Source: Ilumatobacter sp. (GTDB taxonomy: Bacteria; Actinomycetota; Acidimicrobiia; Acidimicrobiales; Ilumatobacteraceae). From it: a DNA stretch of 49,668 bases. Of the stretch, positions 9,601 to 17,678 are shown in pieces. Every line of letters starts with the position of its first letter. Positions within the stretch are counted from its first letter, which is position 1. Where the stretch lies: assembly GCA_018666235.1 (NCBI GenBank), contig JABJAB010000057.1:1-49668 (forward strand), given 5' to 3'. The translations under genes and the position numbers were made by a program. Below the pieces are notes generated by a model, which ran no database searches, was not told where the DNA came from, and saw only the letters and a list, made by a program, of their open reading frames with translations.

Positions 9601-10070
9601 CCCATCGCCGTGTAGCCGTCGGTACCGACGATCGAGCCGACGAGCACTTCGCCGGTGTTGACACCGATACGCAGGTGCAATGCACCGTCGAGGTCCGCAT
9701 GGGTCCGTGAGAATCGCTCGAGGGAATGGTGCATCTGCAGGGCCGTGCGGATTGCTCGGTCGGGATCGTCCTCGTGAGCGACCGGAGCACCGAACATCGC
9801 CAGGATGCCATCGCCGAGAATCTTGTCGACGCGGCCACCGAACGCGTTGATGTCAGCCTGCAGCGCCTCGAACGCACCGTCGATCATGCGTTTGACCTGC
9901 TCGGGGTCGAGCCGCTCGGTGAGGGCGGCGTAGCCGACAAGGTCGGCGAAAAGCACCGTCACCACCCGCCGCTCTTCCGTTGACGCTCCAAGCACTTCAT
10001 GCCCGCAGAATGGACAGAAACGAGCGCCGTCAGGAAGCGGCCGTGAGCAAGAGATGCAGGCCATCAACAT
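6633..10070 (-). CDS. Adenylate cyclase/AAA ATPase/TPR regulator
   Basis: This multidomain protein of about 1145 residues starts with a zinc ribbon (CISC and CPFC pairs, residues about 4-25). A class III nucleotide cyclase domain follows (about 35-210) with both metal Asp residues (VLFADLVGY and KILGDGILAMFG), the Lys of DKILGDG and the transition-state Asn/Arg of GDVVNVASRLQ, so it looks catalytically competent for cAMP. The AAA/STAND-type ATPase has Walker A GEAGAGKTRL and Walker B VVLWLDDLQW. The C-terminal half is helical, TPR-like. Starts at 10085 (TTG), 10070 or 10064 (ATG) are possible. It is divergent from the histidine kinase with at most 66 bp between, so the promoters must nearly overlap. 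Confidence 0.85.
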   Translation of the reverse strand: MLMACISCSRPLPDGARFCPFCGHEVLGASTEERRVVTVLFADLVGYAALTERLDPEQVKRMIDGAFEALQADINAFGGRVDKILGDGILAMFGAPVAHEDDPDRAIRTALQMHHSLERFSRTHADLDGALHLRIGVNTGEVLVGSIVGTDGYTAMGDVVNVASRLQSLAPPGGIYIGDATAMLASDDIVREAIEGVVVRGREQTERVWNVLGRRRPAIRSGNRHQVPFVGRATQRELLQSVMTMVANGRSATVSVTGEAGAGKTRLVSELLDDFPSREVTIFAGVCAPYGESNVWTPIASALFRRLDLDATMSQARLREVTRERAVSRYGFFTDDPSLDHFVEAVLHLSGYPSVLDDMSPIESRETLFRLIVEGLRRRSRQSPVVLWLDDLQWADPLLIELLHRLTRSLVDRPFLLITAQRDDASADWPPTSDHPITIRMPIDPLTRAEADELLAEVFDGELGLGLGEQLYERSGGNALFLTELAVLSREQPDSTELPGSLRALIAARLDRLDHGPRAVLDNAAVLGASGPIASLHEFADALGQSYDPAFLHGLEDDGLLELDDDRWHFRSDVVREVAYGMLTKLVRARRHAGVASVMIGQPMAPIELVAHHAATSAELVGEIGPVEGVMPNIKDHAVQLLLKAVRRSLDVGAFSQASRHATRALELGPDSDAVGRELLLFRAESAVGRREPNAGRADAEQSLEASVAAGDEHHEGKARRFLGQIAQMSGNLTEARRELSRSVDIFRELGDDIELAASLRERGFSEVFGGSLADADWLLGEAEALSEQLNDRRGRAWVRQHQAWVAFLSGDLELAEKRLLLASGEFSELGDRSGSNWATGLLAYIRFFTMHFDEAEALAHAVRGEGLELGERWSPAMMDSLLASIRLWTGNFVEAERLSRRALVEFRSLDDKFGLVQALAPRNRALVALGRDEEAERGIEEVLSLGDAFGDLAFSVSAAAGAAVHLGLADRAVVMSELAVERMSVMGANAAEISTTYALALCQVGREEEALALFETIEVDFPYAHAVRALAAAISGDDVSPLIDAAEVWSITGSSYLDRAIADVAAAAVEVRTGDVLGADHRLSRTATLVTEVGDQVAMNLVAQVRAALLSSDDGSDRFPESELRVGWRRVVTGLAGRTAHPVS

Positions 10071-10100
10071 CTGATCGTACGGCAATCAACCGCGAGGGGG

Positions 10101-11408
10101 ATGAGCGGAGCGGCACGTATCGCTAGCGTCGACGCCGTGACCCGTCCGCATCCCATCGTCTGGCTGCGCGCCAATCCACGGTCGGCGGACATGATTCTCG
10201 CGGCCTGCATCACCGCTGCCGCTGTGACTGTTCATCTGCTCGAACTCGACCAGACCGAGGACTTCCGCGAGCCATCATGGTGGACCGTCCCCTTCATCGT
10301 TGCGTCGGTCTTTCCCATCGCGTGGCGCCGATCATTCCCCATCCGTTCGGGACTCTTCGTTGCCGCGGCCCAGGTCATCACCGCACTCCTCGACATCGAC
10401 GGCACCGGTTTCGTTGGCGTTCTGATTGCGGTCTATTCCCTCGGCGCACACAGTTCGGGTCCCCGCCGGACCAACGCGGTGTGGGTCATCGGCGTCGGGA
10501 TCCTGTTGCTGTTCATCGCGGGACTCTCGGTGGGCGAGGTGTACATCGGCGACTTCATCAGCAGCACCGTCATGCTCGTGACCGCCTACGTCGTCGGCGA
10601 CAACCTGCGGCGCCGGCGCGACAAGGCCGAAAGTTTGGCCGAGCGAGCTGAACGGACCGAACGCGAGCAGGCGCTCATCGCGCAGCAGCAGGTCCACGCC
10701 GAACGAAGTCGCATCGCACGAGAGCTGCACGATGTGGTTGCTCACTCGGTCAGCGTGATGGTCATCCAGGCCGCGGCGGCGCGACGCAACCTGGATGACG
10801 CCCCCGACGTGGCACGCACCGCACTCACCAACATCGAAGACACCGGCCGGCAGACGATGAATGAGCTGCGCGGAATTCTCGGCGTGCTTCGGAGCGACAC
10901 CGACGCTGCCCCCAACGGCGGCGACAGTTCCCGACGTGGCGGGTCGCCACTTGCCCCGCAGCCGTCGATGACCGACCTCGACGCGCTGGTTCACGCAAGC
11001 GACGACCTACCGATCCAGCTCACTGTGATGGGACCGCTGGATGGACTCTCGCCTTCGATCAACCTGCACGGCTATCGCATCGTGCAGGAGGCCATTACCA
11101 ACGTCCGGCGACACGCCGGCCCAGTCAGCGCAGTCACCATCGACGTCACACGCGACGCTGACTCGTTGAGGATCACCATTGCCGACGACGGTCGAGGTGC
11201 AGCTGCTGACGACATCGGTCCGGGCTACGGCGTGGTCGGCATGCGCGAGCGCGTGGCTGCCGTCAACGGGTCGCTCACTGTCGGCCCCCGCGGCGGCGGC
11301 GGCTGGCGCGTCCACATGACGTTGCCGACCAACTCTGTTCTCCCTGCATCGCCAAGCGATGACTCAGCAGCAGGCAGCGAGCCAAGCTCGGCCGGAGTCG
11401 CATCGTGA
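10101..11408 (+). CDS. Sensor histidine kinase (NarL/DesK class)
   Basis: This membrane histidine kinase has 435 residues. Four to five hydrophobic segments fill residues about 25-165, followed by an arginine-rich coiled linker. The HisKA_3 phosphoacceptor box is ERSRIARELHDVVAHSVSV, where the first His is phosphorylated. The HATPase domain has the N-box AITNVRRHAG and G-boxes ADDGRG and GYGVVGMRERV. ATG 10101 directly abuts its purine-rich GAGGGGG, so GTG 10137 is an alternative start. Its end overlaps the response regulator start by 4 nt (GTGA). Together with the following ABC genes this forms a classic envelope-stress or antimicrobial-sensing module; the signal is unknown. Confidence 0.88.
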   Translation: MSGAARIASVDAVTRPHPIVWLRANPRSADMILAACITAAAVTVHLLELDQTEDFREPSWWTVPFIVASVFPIAWRRSFPIRSGLFVAAAQVITALLDIDGTGFVGVLIAVYSLGAHSSGPRRTNAVWVIGVGILLLFIAGLSVGEVYIGDFISSTVMLVTAYVVGDNLRRRRDKAESLAERAERTEREQALIAQQQVHAERSRIARELHDVVAHSVSVMVIQAAAARRNLDDAPDVARTALTNIEDTGRQTMNELRGILGVLRSDTDAAPNGGDSSRRGGSPLAPQPSMTDLDALVHASDDLPIQLTVMGPLDGLSPSINLHGYRIVQEAITNVRRHAGPVSAVTIDVTRDADSLRITIADDGRGAAADDIGPGYGVVGMRERVAAVNGSLTVGPRGGGGWRVHMTLPTNSVLPASPSDDSAAGSEPSSAGVAS

Positions 11409-12067
11409 TCCGCGTGATGCTGGTCGATGATCAAGGGATGGTCCGCGCCGGGTTCCGCATGATCCTCGACGCCGAACCAGGGATCACCGTCGTCGGCGAA
11501 GCCGCGGACGGCATCGAGGCCGTTGAGATGATTGATCGTGCCCGTCCCGATGTCGTGCTCATGGACGTGCGCATGCCACGCATGGACGGCATCGAAGCAT
11601 GCGCGCGCATCTGTGCGTCCGACGAGGTCACGGCACGCGTGATGATGCTCACCACTTTCGATCTCGACGACTACGTCCACGCCGCGCTGCGTGCAGGGGC
11701 GAGTGGGTTCATGCTGAAAGATTCACCGGCCGAACAACTCATTGAGGGCATCAGGGTGATTGCCAACGGCGACGCATTGCTCGCGCCATCGGTCACCCAA
11801 GCCCTGATCGATGAGATCACTCGGCGACCGGTCGGCCAGCCAGATGCGTTCCCAGGCATCGACGAGTTGACCGAACGCGAACTCGACGTCGTCAAGCTGA
11901 TGACCCGCGGGATGAGCAACAGCGAAATCGCGGCCGAGCTCTACCTCGGGGAGGCAACGATCAAGACGCACGTCGGCCGGATCCTTGCCAAGCTCGGCGC
12001 ACGCGACCGCGTCCAAGCCGTCGTCGCTGCCTACGAGTCCGGCCTCGTCTCCCCCGGCGACCACTGA
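11405..12067 (+). CDS. Response regulator, NarL/LuxR family
   Basis: This response regulator has 220 residues. The receiver domain carries the acidic pair DD (residues 8-9), phospho-acceptor Asp54 in VVLMDVRMP, the switch Thr in MLTTF and Lys in FMLKDSP. The C-terminal LuxR-type HTH is LTERELDVVKLMTRGMSNSEI through IKTHVGRILAKL. It starts with GTG at 11405, overlapping the kinase stop (GTGA), so translation is coupled. It is presumably the partner of the upstream kinase and regulates the ABC transporter genes that follow after a 107-bp gap. Confidence 0.92.
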   Translation: MIRVMLVDDQGMVRAGFRMILDAEPGITVVGEAADGIEAVEMIDRARPDVVLMDVRMPRMDGIEACARICASDEVTARVMMLTTFDLDDYVHAALRAGASGFMLKDSPAEQLIEGIRVIANGDALLAPSVTQALIDEITRRPVGQPDAFPGIDELTERELDVVKLMTRGMSNSEIAAELYLGEATIKTHVGRILAKLGARDRVQAVVAAYESGLVSPGDH

Positions 12068-12174
12068 CGCACCGTCTGCGGCGAAACGGACAGCGCCGGG
12101 TCATCCGAAAGGTGGAGAGGAGAACCGACTTGTGGTGGACCCGTTGGCGGACCGGAGCGAGCAGACTGGAACCC

Positions 12175-12945
12175 ATGAATACGCCTCTGCCTTCCCCCGC
12201 GCCCACCGGCGTGGATTCCCCCACTGCTGCGTCCGGTGCCGTCGACGCCAGCAAGATCTACGGAATCGGCGATGCCCAGGTCAAAGCGCTCGACAACGTG
12301 ACCGTGTCGTTCGAGGCGGGTCAGTTCACCGCAATCATGGGGCCCTCTGGATCGGGCAAATCGACCCTGCTCCACTGCCTCGCAGGTCTCGACACACTGA
12401 CATCCGGTGCCACTTTCATCGGCGGCACCTACCTCGCGTCACTCAATGACAAGGAACTCACCGAACTTCGTCGCACCGACGTCGGGTTCATCTTCCAGGC
12501 GTTCAACCTCATCCCGACGCTCACCGCAGAGGAGAACATCAAGCTCCCGATGATGCTCGGTGGCGAGACCGGGGATGCGGCCTGGATCGATCAGGTGGTG
12601 TCAGCGGTGAAGCTTGATGGCCGACTCAAGCATCGCCCCAGCGAGCTGTCCGGTGGCCAACAGCAGCGCGTCGCGGTTGCTCGCGCGCTTGCCTCGCGCC
12701 CGAAGATCATCTTTGCCGACGAGCCGACCGGCAACCTCGACTCCGAGACTGGCGCAGAGATTCTTGACTTTATGCGCCGCGCAGTACGGGAATTCGGCCA
12801 GACCATCGTCATGGTCACGCATGACCCTGGCGCTGCGTCATACGCCGACCGGGTGGTGTTCGTCGGCGACGGCAAGATCGTCGGGGACCTCCCGGATCCG
12901 ACCGCAGACCAGATCATCGATCACATGAAGCACGCAGACAGCTGA
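12175..12945 (+). CDS. ABC transporter ATPase, MacB/LolD type
   Basis: This nucleotide-binding subunit of 256 residues has Walker A GPSGSGKST, Q-loop FIFQAFNLIPT, signature LSGGQQQRVAVARAL, Walker B IIFADEPTG and H-loop VMVTHD. This set is typical of the MacB/LolD/FtsE branch, which powers mechanotransmission rather than pumping through the membrane. ATG 12175 gives the usual short N-terminus; an in-frame GTG at 12112 would add 21 unlikely residues. The stop and the permease ATG are separated by one base, so the two subunits are translated together. Confidence 0.92.
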   Translation: MNTPLPSPAPTGVDSPTAASGAVDASKIYGIGDAQVKALDNVTVSFEAGQFTAIMGPSGSGKSTLLHCLAGLDTLTSGATFIGGTYLASLNDKELTELRRTDVGFIFQAFNLIPTLTAEENIKLPMMLGGETGDAAWIDQVVSAVKLDGRLKHRPSELSGGQQQRVAVARALASRPKIIFADEPTGNLDSETGAEILDFMRRAVREFGQTIVMVTHDPGAASYADRVVFVGDGKIVGDLPDPTADQIIDHMKHADS

Positions 12946-12946
12946 C

Positions 12947-15493
12947 ATGAGCTTCCGATCCACAGCGCTGCTCGCGCGCAAGAGCATCAGGGCCCGAATC
13001 GGGCGCACCATCGCCATCGCCTTCACTGTCACCGCGGGCGTGTCATTCGTCGTTGGCTCATTCGTGCTCGCCGACAGCATGCGGGCCACGTTCGGCGGAC
13101 TCTTCAACGAGCTCGTCAGCGACGTCGACCTCGAGGTGCGCAGCGCCGAGGCGTTCGAAGGAGACAGTGAACGCGACCCGATCGACGCGTCGATCGCCGA
13201 CGAGCTGGCCGACATCGAGGGCGTCGCGGTGGTCGAGCCCTCGTTGATTCGATTCGCCCAGATCCTTGACGAGGACGGCGAGCTCGTTGCCACCACTGGT
13301 GGCCCCGCGCTCGGCTACTCCTACATCGGCGACGCCGGCCTCCAAGGTGTCACGCTCAAGGACGGGCGCGCCCCGATGGGCGAAGACGAACTTGTCGTGG
13401 ACAAGGCAACCGCCGACCGTGTCGGATACGAGGTCGGCGACATCGTCTCCTACTTGACCGACGCCGGCACCCATGAGGGCGAGTTGGTCGGCACCATCGG
13501 TGCGGTCGACTCCGACGGGTTTCTCGGTGCCTCAGTTGTGGCACTCGACATCCCGACCGCGATCGAGAAGTTCGGCTCAGACGGCAAAGTCGACGCCATC
13601 GACATTGGGTTGGCCGACGGCGCCGACGCCGTCGCTGTCCAGGCCGCGATCGAAGACATCCTTCCTGAGCGCACCGAAGTCATCACCGGCGAACAGCTCG
13701 CCGAGGAAAGTCAGAGCGATGTCGATGGCTTCATCAGCGTGTTCGGCACCGGACTGCTGATCTTCGCCTTCATCACCGCCTTCATCAGTGCCTTCATCAT
13801 CAACAACATCTTCCAGATCACCATCGGTCAGCGCCTCCGCGAGCTCGCACTGTTGCGTGCCGTCGGCGCTTCCGGCAAGCAGGTCCGTCGAATGATCGTT
13901 TCCGAGGCATTCGTCCTCGGCCTCGTGGCGACCGTGCTCGGAATTTTCGGCGGCATCGGTGTGTCCCGGCTCATTCTCTTCCTCTTCAACCAAGCGGGCG
14001 CCGGCTTCCCGGACACCGAGACGATTCTCAAGCCGCGCACGTTCATCGCTGCCGCGGTGGTCGGCCTCGGTGTCACGCTGCTCTCGGTCTTCGTCCCGGC
14101 CCGTCGGGCGTCCACGATTCCACCGGTCGCAGCAATGCGCCCGGAACTCGGATTCGAAGCGCTCAAGAAGAAGCAGCTGATCATCGGCGCCATCGTCACG
14201 GCCGTCGGAGTCGTGATGCTCATCATCGGACTCTTCGTTCAGCCGGGCCCAGCCCTCTCGTGGGCAGCGCTGGCAGGCATCGGCGCACTGGCACTCTTCC
14301 TCGGTGTCGCCAGCGTGTCGTCGACCATCGCTGCACCGGTGACGAAAGCGATCGGCTGGCCGATCGCCAAGCTGTTCAAGGTGCCCGGTGTACTGGCTCG
14401 CGACAACGTCGCTCGTGCGCCGCGTCGCACATCTTCGAGCGCCTCGGCGCTGATGATTGGGGTCGCCCTCGTCAGCGCGGCAGCAGTGTTTGCATCGTCG
14501 CTGCGGGCGACGTTCACCGACATCCTCGACAATGCCATCACCGCCGACTACATCGTCACTGACCCGAACTTTTTCGGACTCTCTCCGGCGGTTGCCGAGA
14601 GCCTGGCAGCGCTTCCTGAGCTCGAAGCGGTCACTCCCGTGCGCGGTATCGGGGCCCAAGTCGAGGGCGATACAAAAGGCTTCGGGGCCATCAACCCGGA
14701 CGCCTTCGAGATACTGGTCAATCCCGATCTGCAGTCCGGTGAGATCGCCGGGCTCGGACCGAACGAGGTCCTCATTCATACTGACCCGGCCGGCGACCTC
14801 GACAAGGGTGTCGGTGACACCATCGAGGTGCTCTGGCAGAACGGCATCGAGGGAACCCTCACCGTTGCGGGTGTCTATGGCGATGCCACATTCGGCAACT
14901 GGCTGATCAGCCTCGACACACTCGAGTCGGTCAGCGATGCACCCGCACGCGACTTCTTCATCATCGGCAAGCTCGCTGAGGGCGTCACGGCTGAAGCAGG
15001 CGATCTCGCGGTCGCCGCCGCCACCGCAGACTTCCCGCAGGCCGACGTGCAGACCAACGCCGAGTTCCGCAAGAGCCAGGAGGATCAGATCAACCAGCTC
15101 TTGCTCACGATCACGATCTTGCTGATGCTGTCGATCGTGATCGCCGTCCTCGGCATCGCGATCACGCTGGCGTTGGGCGTCTTCGAGCGCACACGGGAGA
15201 TCGGGCTGCTCCGGGCCGTCGGCATGAACCGCCGCCAACTCCGTCGATCGGTGCGCTGGGAAGCGGTCATCGTGTCGACATTCGGCGCGCTCGTCGGGAT
15301 CGTGCTCGGTACGTTCCTCGGCATCATCGCCTCGTTGGCAGTCCCCGACGACATCGTCAGCAAGCTGGCCTTCAGCCCGATGATCATCGTCGTCGTCATG
15401 GTGTTCGCAGTCCTCGCTGGGCTCGTTGCCGCCCTGTACCCGTCGTTCAAGGCAAGCAACATGGACGTGCTGAAAGCAATCGCCACGGAGTGA
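12947..15493 (+). CDS. FtsX/MacB-type ABC transporter permease
   Basis: This 848-residue permease contains two FtsX-like transmembrane modules. The N-terminal anchor helix (IAIAFTVTAGVSFVVGSFVLA) is followed by an extracytoplasmic MacB-core domain. Membrane helices lie at about residues 265-380 with the RRASTIPPVAAMRP hallmark, and more helices at about 400-470. A second extracytoplasmic domain and a final FtsX module (about 720-845) end the protein. The tail SFKASNMDVLKAIATE is standard for this family. It partners with the ATPase one base upstream. Likely roles are lipoprotein or antimicrobial export or envelope remodelling; the substrate is not evident. Confidence 0.9.
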   Translation: MSFRSTALLARKSIRARIGRTIAIAFTVTAGVSFVVGSFVLADSMRATFGGLFNELVSDVDLEVRSAEAFEGDSERDPIDASIADELADIEGVAVVEPSLIRFAQILDEDGELVATTGGPALGYSYIGDAGLQGVTLKDGRAPMGEDELVVDKATADRVGYEVGDIVSYLTDAGTHEGELVGTIGAVDSDGFLGASVVALDIPTAIEKFGSDGKVDAIDIGLADGADAVAVQAAIEDILPERTEVITGEQLAEESQSDVDGFISVFGTGLLIFAFITAFISAFIINNIFQITIGQRLRELALLRAVGASGKQVRRMIVSEAFVLGLVATVLGIFGGIGVSRLILFLFNQAGAGFPDTETILKPRTFIAAAVVGLGVTLLSVFVPARRASTIPPVAAMRPELGFEALKKKQLIIGAIVTAVGVVMLIIGLFVQPGPALSWAALAGIGALALFLGVASVSSTIAAPVTKAIGWPIAKLFKVPGVLARDNVARAPRRTSSSASALMIGVALVSAAAVFASSLRATFTDILDNAITADYIVTDPNFFGLSPAVAESLAALPELEAVTPVRGIGAQVEGDTKGFGAINPDAFEILVNPDLQSGEIAGLGPNEVLIHTDPAGDLDKGVGDTIEVLWQNGIEGTLTVAGVYGDATFGNWLISLDTLESVSDAPARDFFIIGKLAEGVTAEAGDLAVAAATADFPQADVQTNAEFRKSQEDQINQLLLTITILLMLSIVIAVLGIAITLALGVFERTREIGLLRAVGMNRRQLRRSVRWEAVIVSTFGALVGIVLGTFLGIIASLAVPDDIVSKLAFSPMIIVVVMVFAVLAGLVAALYPSFKASNMDVLKAIATE

Positions 15494-15552
15494 ACCGGAG
15501 CGTGGGCGTCATCTCCCCCGAATGACGCCGACGAGCGGGCACAATTGCTCCC

Positions 15553-15954
15553 ATGGCTCTCGACGTTCACCATCTCGACGATTCGGTCCTCACCTTCCTC
15601 CGCGAGCGACACCTTGCAACGTTGACGACGTTGCGGACCGATGGGTCGCCACACGTGGTTGCCGTGGGCTTCAGCTACGACGTCGAGGCCAAGGTCGCCA
15701 GGGTCATCACGTGGGGCGCATCCCAAAAGTCACTGAATGCGAAGCGGATGCAGGCGGCCGGGCAGCGTGGCGCAGTGTGCCAGGTCGACGGCGGACGGTG
15801 GCTCAGCCTCGAAGGCCCGGTTCGACTCGTCGCTGATCCGGCAGGTATCCAGCCCGGCATCGACGGGTACGCCGCCCGATATCAGCAGCCCAAGGACCGT
15901 GACGATCGCACCGTCATCGAGATCGACGTCGACCGGATCCTCGGCCGAGGTTGA
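15553..15954 (+). CDS. PPOX-class F420-dependent/FMN-binding protein
   Basis: This split-barrel protein of 133 residues belongs to the pyridoxamine-5'-phosphate-oxidase-like superfamily and resembles the actinobacterial F420-binding group (Rv1155-like). Characteristic strands are RHLATLTTLRTDGSPHVVAV, followed by a segment KSLNAKRMQAAGQRGAVCQ and the edge strand WLSLEGPVRLV. Such proteins bind F420, FMN or heme products and often lack known substrates. It stands alone between the ABC permease and a convergent glycosylase gene. The cofactor is inferred from family membership. Confidence 0.78.
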   Translation: MALDVHHLDDSVLTFLRERHLATLTTLRTDGSPHVVAVGFSYDVEAKVARVITWGASQKSLNAKRMQAAGQRGAVCQVDGGRWLSLEGPVRLVADPAGIQPGIDGYAARYQQPKDRDDRTVIEIDVDRILGRG

Positions 15955-15981
15955 CCCTGGCCTCCATCTTCGTGTGAAGAG

Positions 15982-16869
15982 TCAGCTGGCGTCGCGATTC
16001 CATGGCAGGCCGGCGAGGTACGCCTGCGCCGCGGGATGCGGATCCATGGGCGTGTCATCGGTCTGCACTTCCTGATGCGGATCAAGATGCTGCTGGCAGC
16101 CGCGGCACCAATAGAGCATTCGGCCGTGCTGGCCGAGCGGCCGACAGTCGATCGTTTCGCCACACCGCCGACAACGCTGGCCATTGCGGCCGTACACGGC
16201 GAGTCCGCCTTTCTCAGCGACGCTGGCCGCGCGTTCTGCCTGCTGCATGTTGGCCCGGAGCATCGTGGCGGCAGCGTTGACCAGACGAATCGCATCGTGT
16301 TCCGTGAGGGAGTCAATGCGAGCGAACGGACTCAACTCGGTCGCCCAGAGCACTTCACATCGGTACAGATTGCCAAGACCACGGACGACCCGCTGATCGA
16401 GCAAGACTTCACCCAGCCGAGCCGCCCCGTCCTTGTGCGACAGCAGGAGGTTCACGACCACGCTCGGATCGGTGTTGGATTCACACAGGTCGGGTCCGAG
16501 TCGGCCCATGCCGGGATGGCGACGCTTGTCGGGAATGCGATAGGTCTCGGTGACCGCAGCGTTGAAGCACACCGCCACCCAGTCGGCCACTTCGATCGCC
16601 ACGCGCATCTGCTGATACGGCTTGCGCCAGGGCTCGGCCTGGCGATACACGTGCCATGAGCCGTTCAGTCGAAGGTTGGTGTGCAAGACCATGTTGTCGT
16701 CCCACACGATCTCGATGTGCTTGCCGTGGTTTTCGACCCGCTCGACGACGCGGCCCGCGCGCGGTGTCGGGCCCACGAGGCAGGAAGCATCGAATCGCAC
16801 CATGGGCTTTCCAGCGAGCGCAGTACGCAGCGCGCTGGCAGCCCGGTGGACTCCATCTCCATCCGACAT
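15982..16869 (-). CDS. Fpg/Nei-family DNA glycosylase with Ser2
   Basis: This is a 295-residue base-excision-repair glycosylase of the Nei2-like group. The fold is complete: an N-terminal sandwich with conserved Lys in NHGKHIEIVWDD, the H2TH region VRGLGNLYRCEVLWATELSPFA, and a C-terminal zinc finger with CRRCG and WCRGC pairs around GQHGRMLYW. The catalytic start is unusual: these enzymes normally begin Met-Pro-Glu-Gly-Asp, with the Pro2 amine as nucleophile and Glu3 as general acid, whereas here it reads MSDGDGVHRAA, giving Ser2 and Asp3. No alternative start restores Pro. It may retain partial lyase activity through the N-terminal amine, or be a lesion-binding relic. Confidence 0.85.
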   Translation of the reverse strand: MSDGDGVHRAASALRTALAGKPMVRFDASCLVGPTPRAGRVVERVENHGKHIEIVWDDNMVLHTNLRLNGSWHVYRQAEPWRKPYQQMRVAIEVADWVAVCFNAAVTETYRIPDKRRHPGMGRLGPDLCESNTDPSVVVNLLLSHKDGAARLGEVLLDQRVVRGLGNLYRCEVLWATELSPFARIDSLTEHDAIRLVNAAATMLRANMQQAERAASVAEKGGLAVYGRNGQRCRRCGETIDCRPLGQHGRMLYWCRGCQQHLDPHQEVQTDDTPMDPHPAAQAYLAGLPWNRDAS

Positions 16870-16948
16870 ACCAAGTTGCAGATTACGTCAGTGTGACTTG
16901 CGCGTCACTTGATTCGTGCAGAAATTGCGGAAATCGCCCGAGTTGCGC

Positions 16949-17494
16949 TCACGGCAGTTTGCCGGTGTGCGCGAGTGCGAGCCGAATGAGGCGGTCGTGA
17001 CCGCTCATCATCTCGAGGACGACGTCATCACTGACGGCCTCTTCGGGAGTGAACCACCGCAGGTCAAGCGCCTCCTGGGTGGGTTCGCACTCACCCTCGA
17101 CCGGGACAACATAGGCGAGACTGACCGCATGGTGGCGCGGATCGTGGAACCCTGACTTCGACGGGTCGGGGAAGTATTCCGCGACCGTGAAGGGCGTGGG
17201 GTTTGCCGGCACGCGCGGGAATGCCATCGGGCCGAGGTCCTTCTCACAGTGCCGCATGAGCGCCTCGCGGACGCGTTCGCCGTAGAGGACGCGGCCGGTG
17301 ACGACCATCCGACTGATCGACCCGTTGGCGTTCTGACGCAGCAACATGCCGACTTCTTCGACATTGCCGTGGCCGTCGACGCGGACTGGGACGGCATCGA
17401 CGTACACAATCGGCATTCGCCCGCGAACGAGTTCGAGTTCGTCGTCGGTCAACCATTTGTCGTCGGTCTGGGTCTCGATCTCACTCACACCCAT
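16949..17494 (-). CDS. DUF4916-type Nudix-fold protein
   Basis: This protein of 181 residues has a Nudix-like fold and resembles the actinobacterial DUF4916 group. The Nudix box is degenerate: GRVLYGERVREALMRHCEKD keeps the first Gly, the Glu at position 7 and Arg at 15, and a Gly follows at 22. The REUxEE core, however, reads RHCEKD, so metal-dependent pyrophosphohydrolysis is doubtful. The ATG at 17494 is chosen because the frame further upstream is the low-complexity antisense of the divergent methyltransferase. No functional partner is evident next to it. Confidence 0.65.
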   Translation of the reverse strand: MGVSEIETQTDDKWLTDDELELVRGRMPIVYVDAVPVRVDGHGNVEEVGMLLRQNANGSISRMVVTGRVLYGERVREALMRHCEKDLGPMAFPRVPANPTPFTVAEYFPDPSKSGFHDPRHHAVSLAYVVPVEGECEPTQEALDLRWFTPEEAVSDDVVLEMMSGHDRLIRLALAHTGKLP

Positions 17495-17567
17495 GATGAT
17501 CCCACGCCACGCGCGCGCACCGGAGGACCATCGCCCCAATGTCCGTGACCGTCGCTGTTTGACGGTC

Positions 17568-17634
17568 CGAGTGACTCCCGGCCCCGACCCCCAGGTCACT
17601 CCCGAGTCATTCGAGTGACACCTGGCCCCAACCC
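17568..17634. repeat. 23-bp imperfect direct repeat with inner palindrome
   Basis: Two copies of CGAGTGACnCCnGGCCCC followed by nACCC lie at 17568-17590 and 17612-17634, with 20 of 23 bases identical. Between them CAGGTCACTCCCGAGTC can pair partly with the second copy. They fill the divergent promoter gap between the Nudix and methyltransferase genes. The core GTGACACCTGG (17615-17625) recurs in the palindrome at 26253-26289. Confidence 0.6.
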
Positions 17635-17678
17635 GGTCGTCGCTGCTCCGCGCAGCGCAACCGTGCCACGATGGGCCG

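Noticed and set aside
13577..15238. A 553-codon minus-strand open frame inside the ABC permease.
   Set aside because: It is Asp/Glu/Arg-rich shadow translation of the FtsX/MacB permease on the plus strand, which has clear helices and family motifs.
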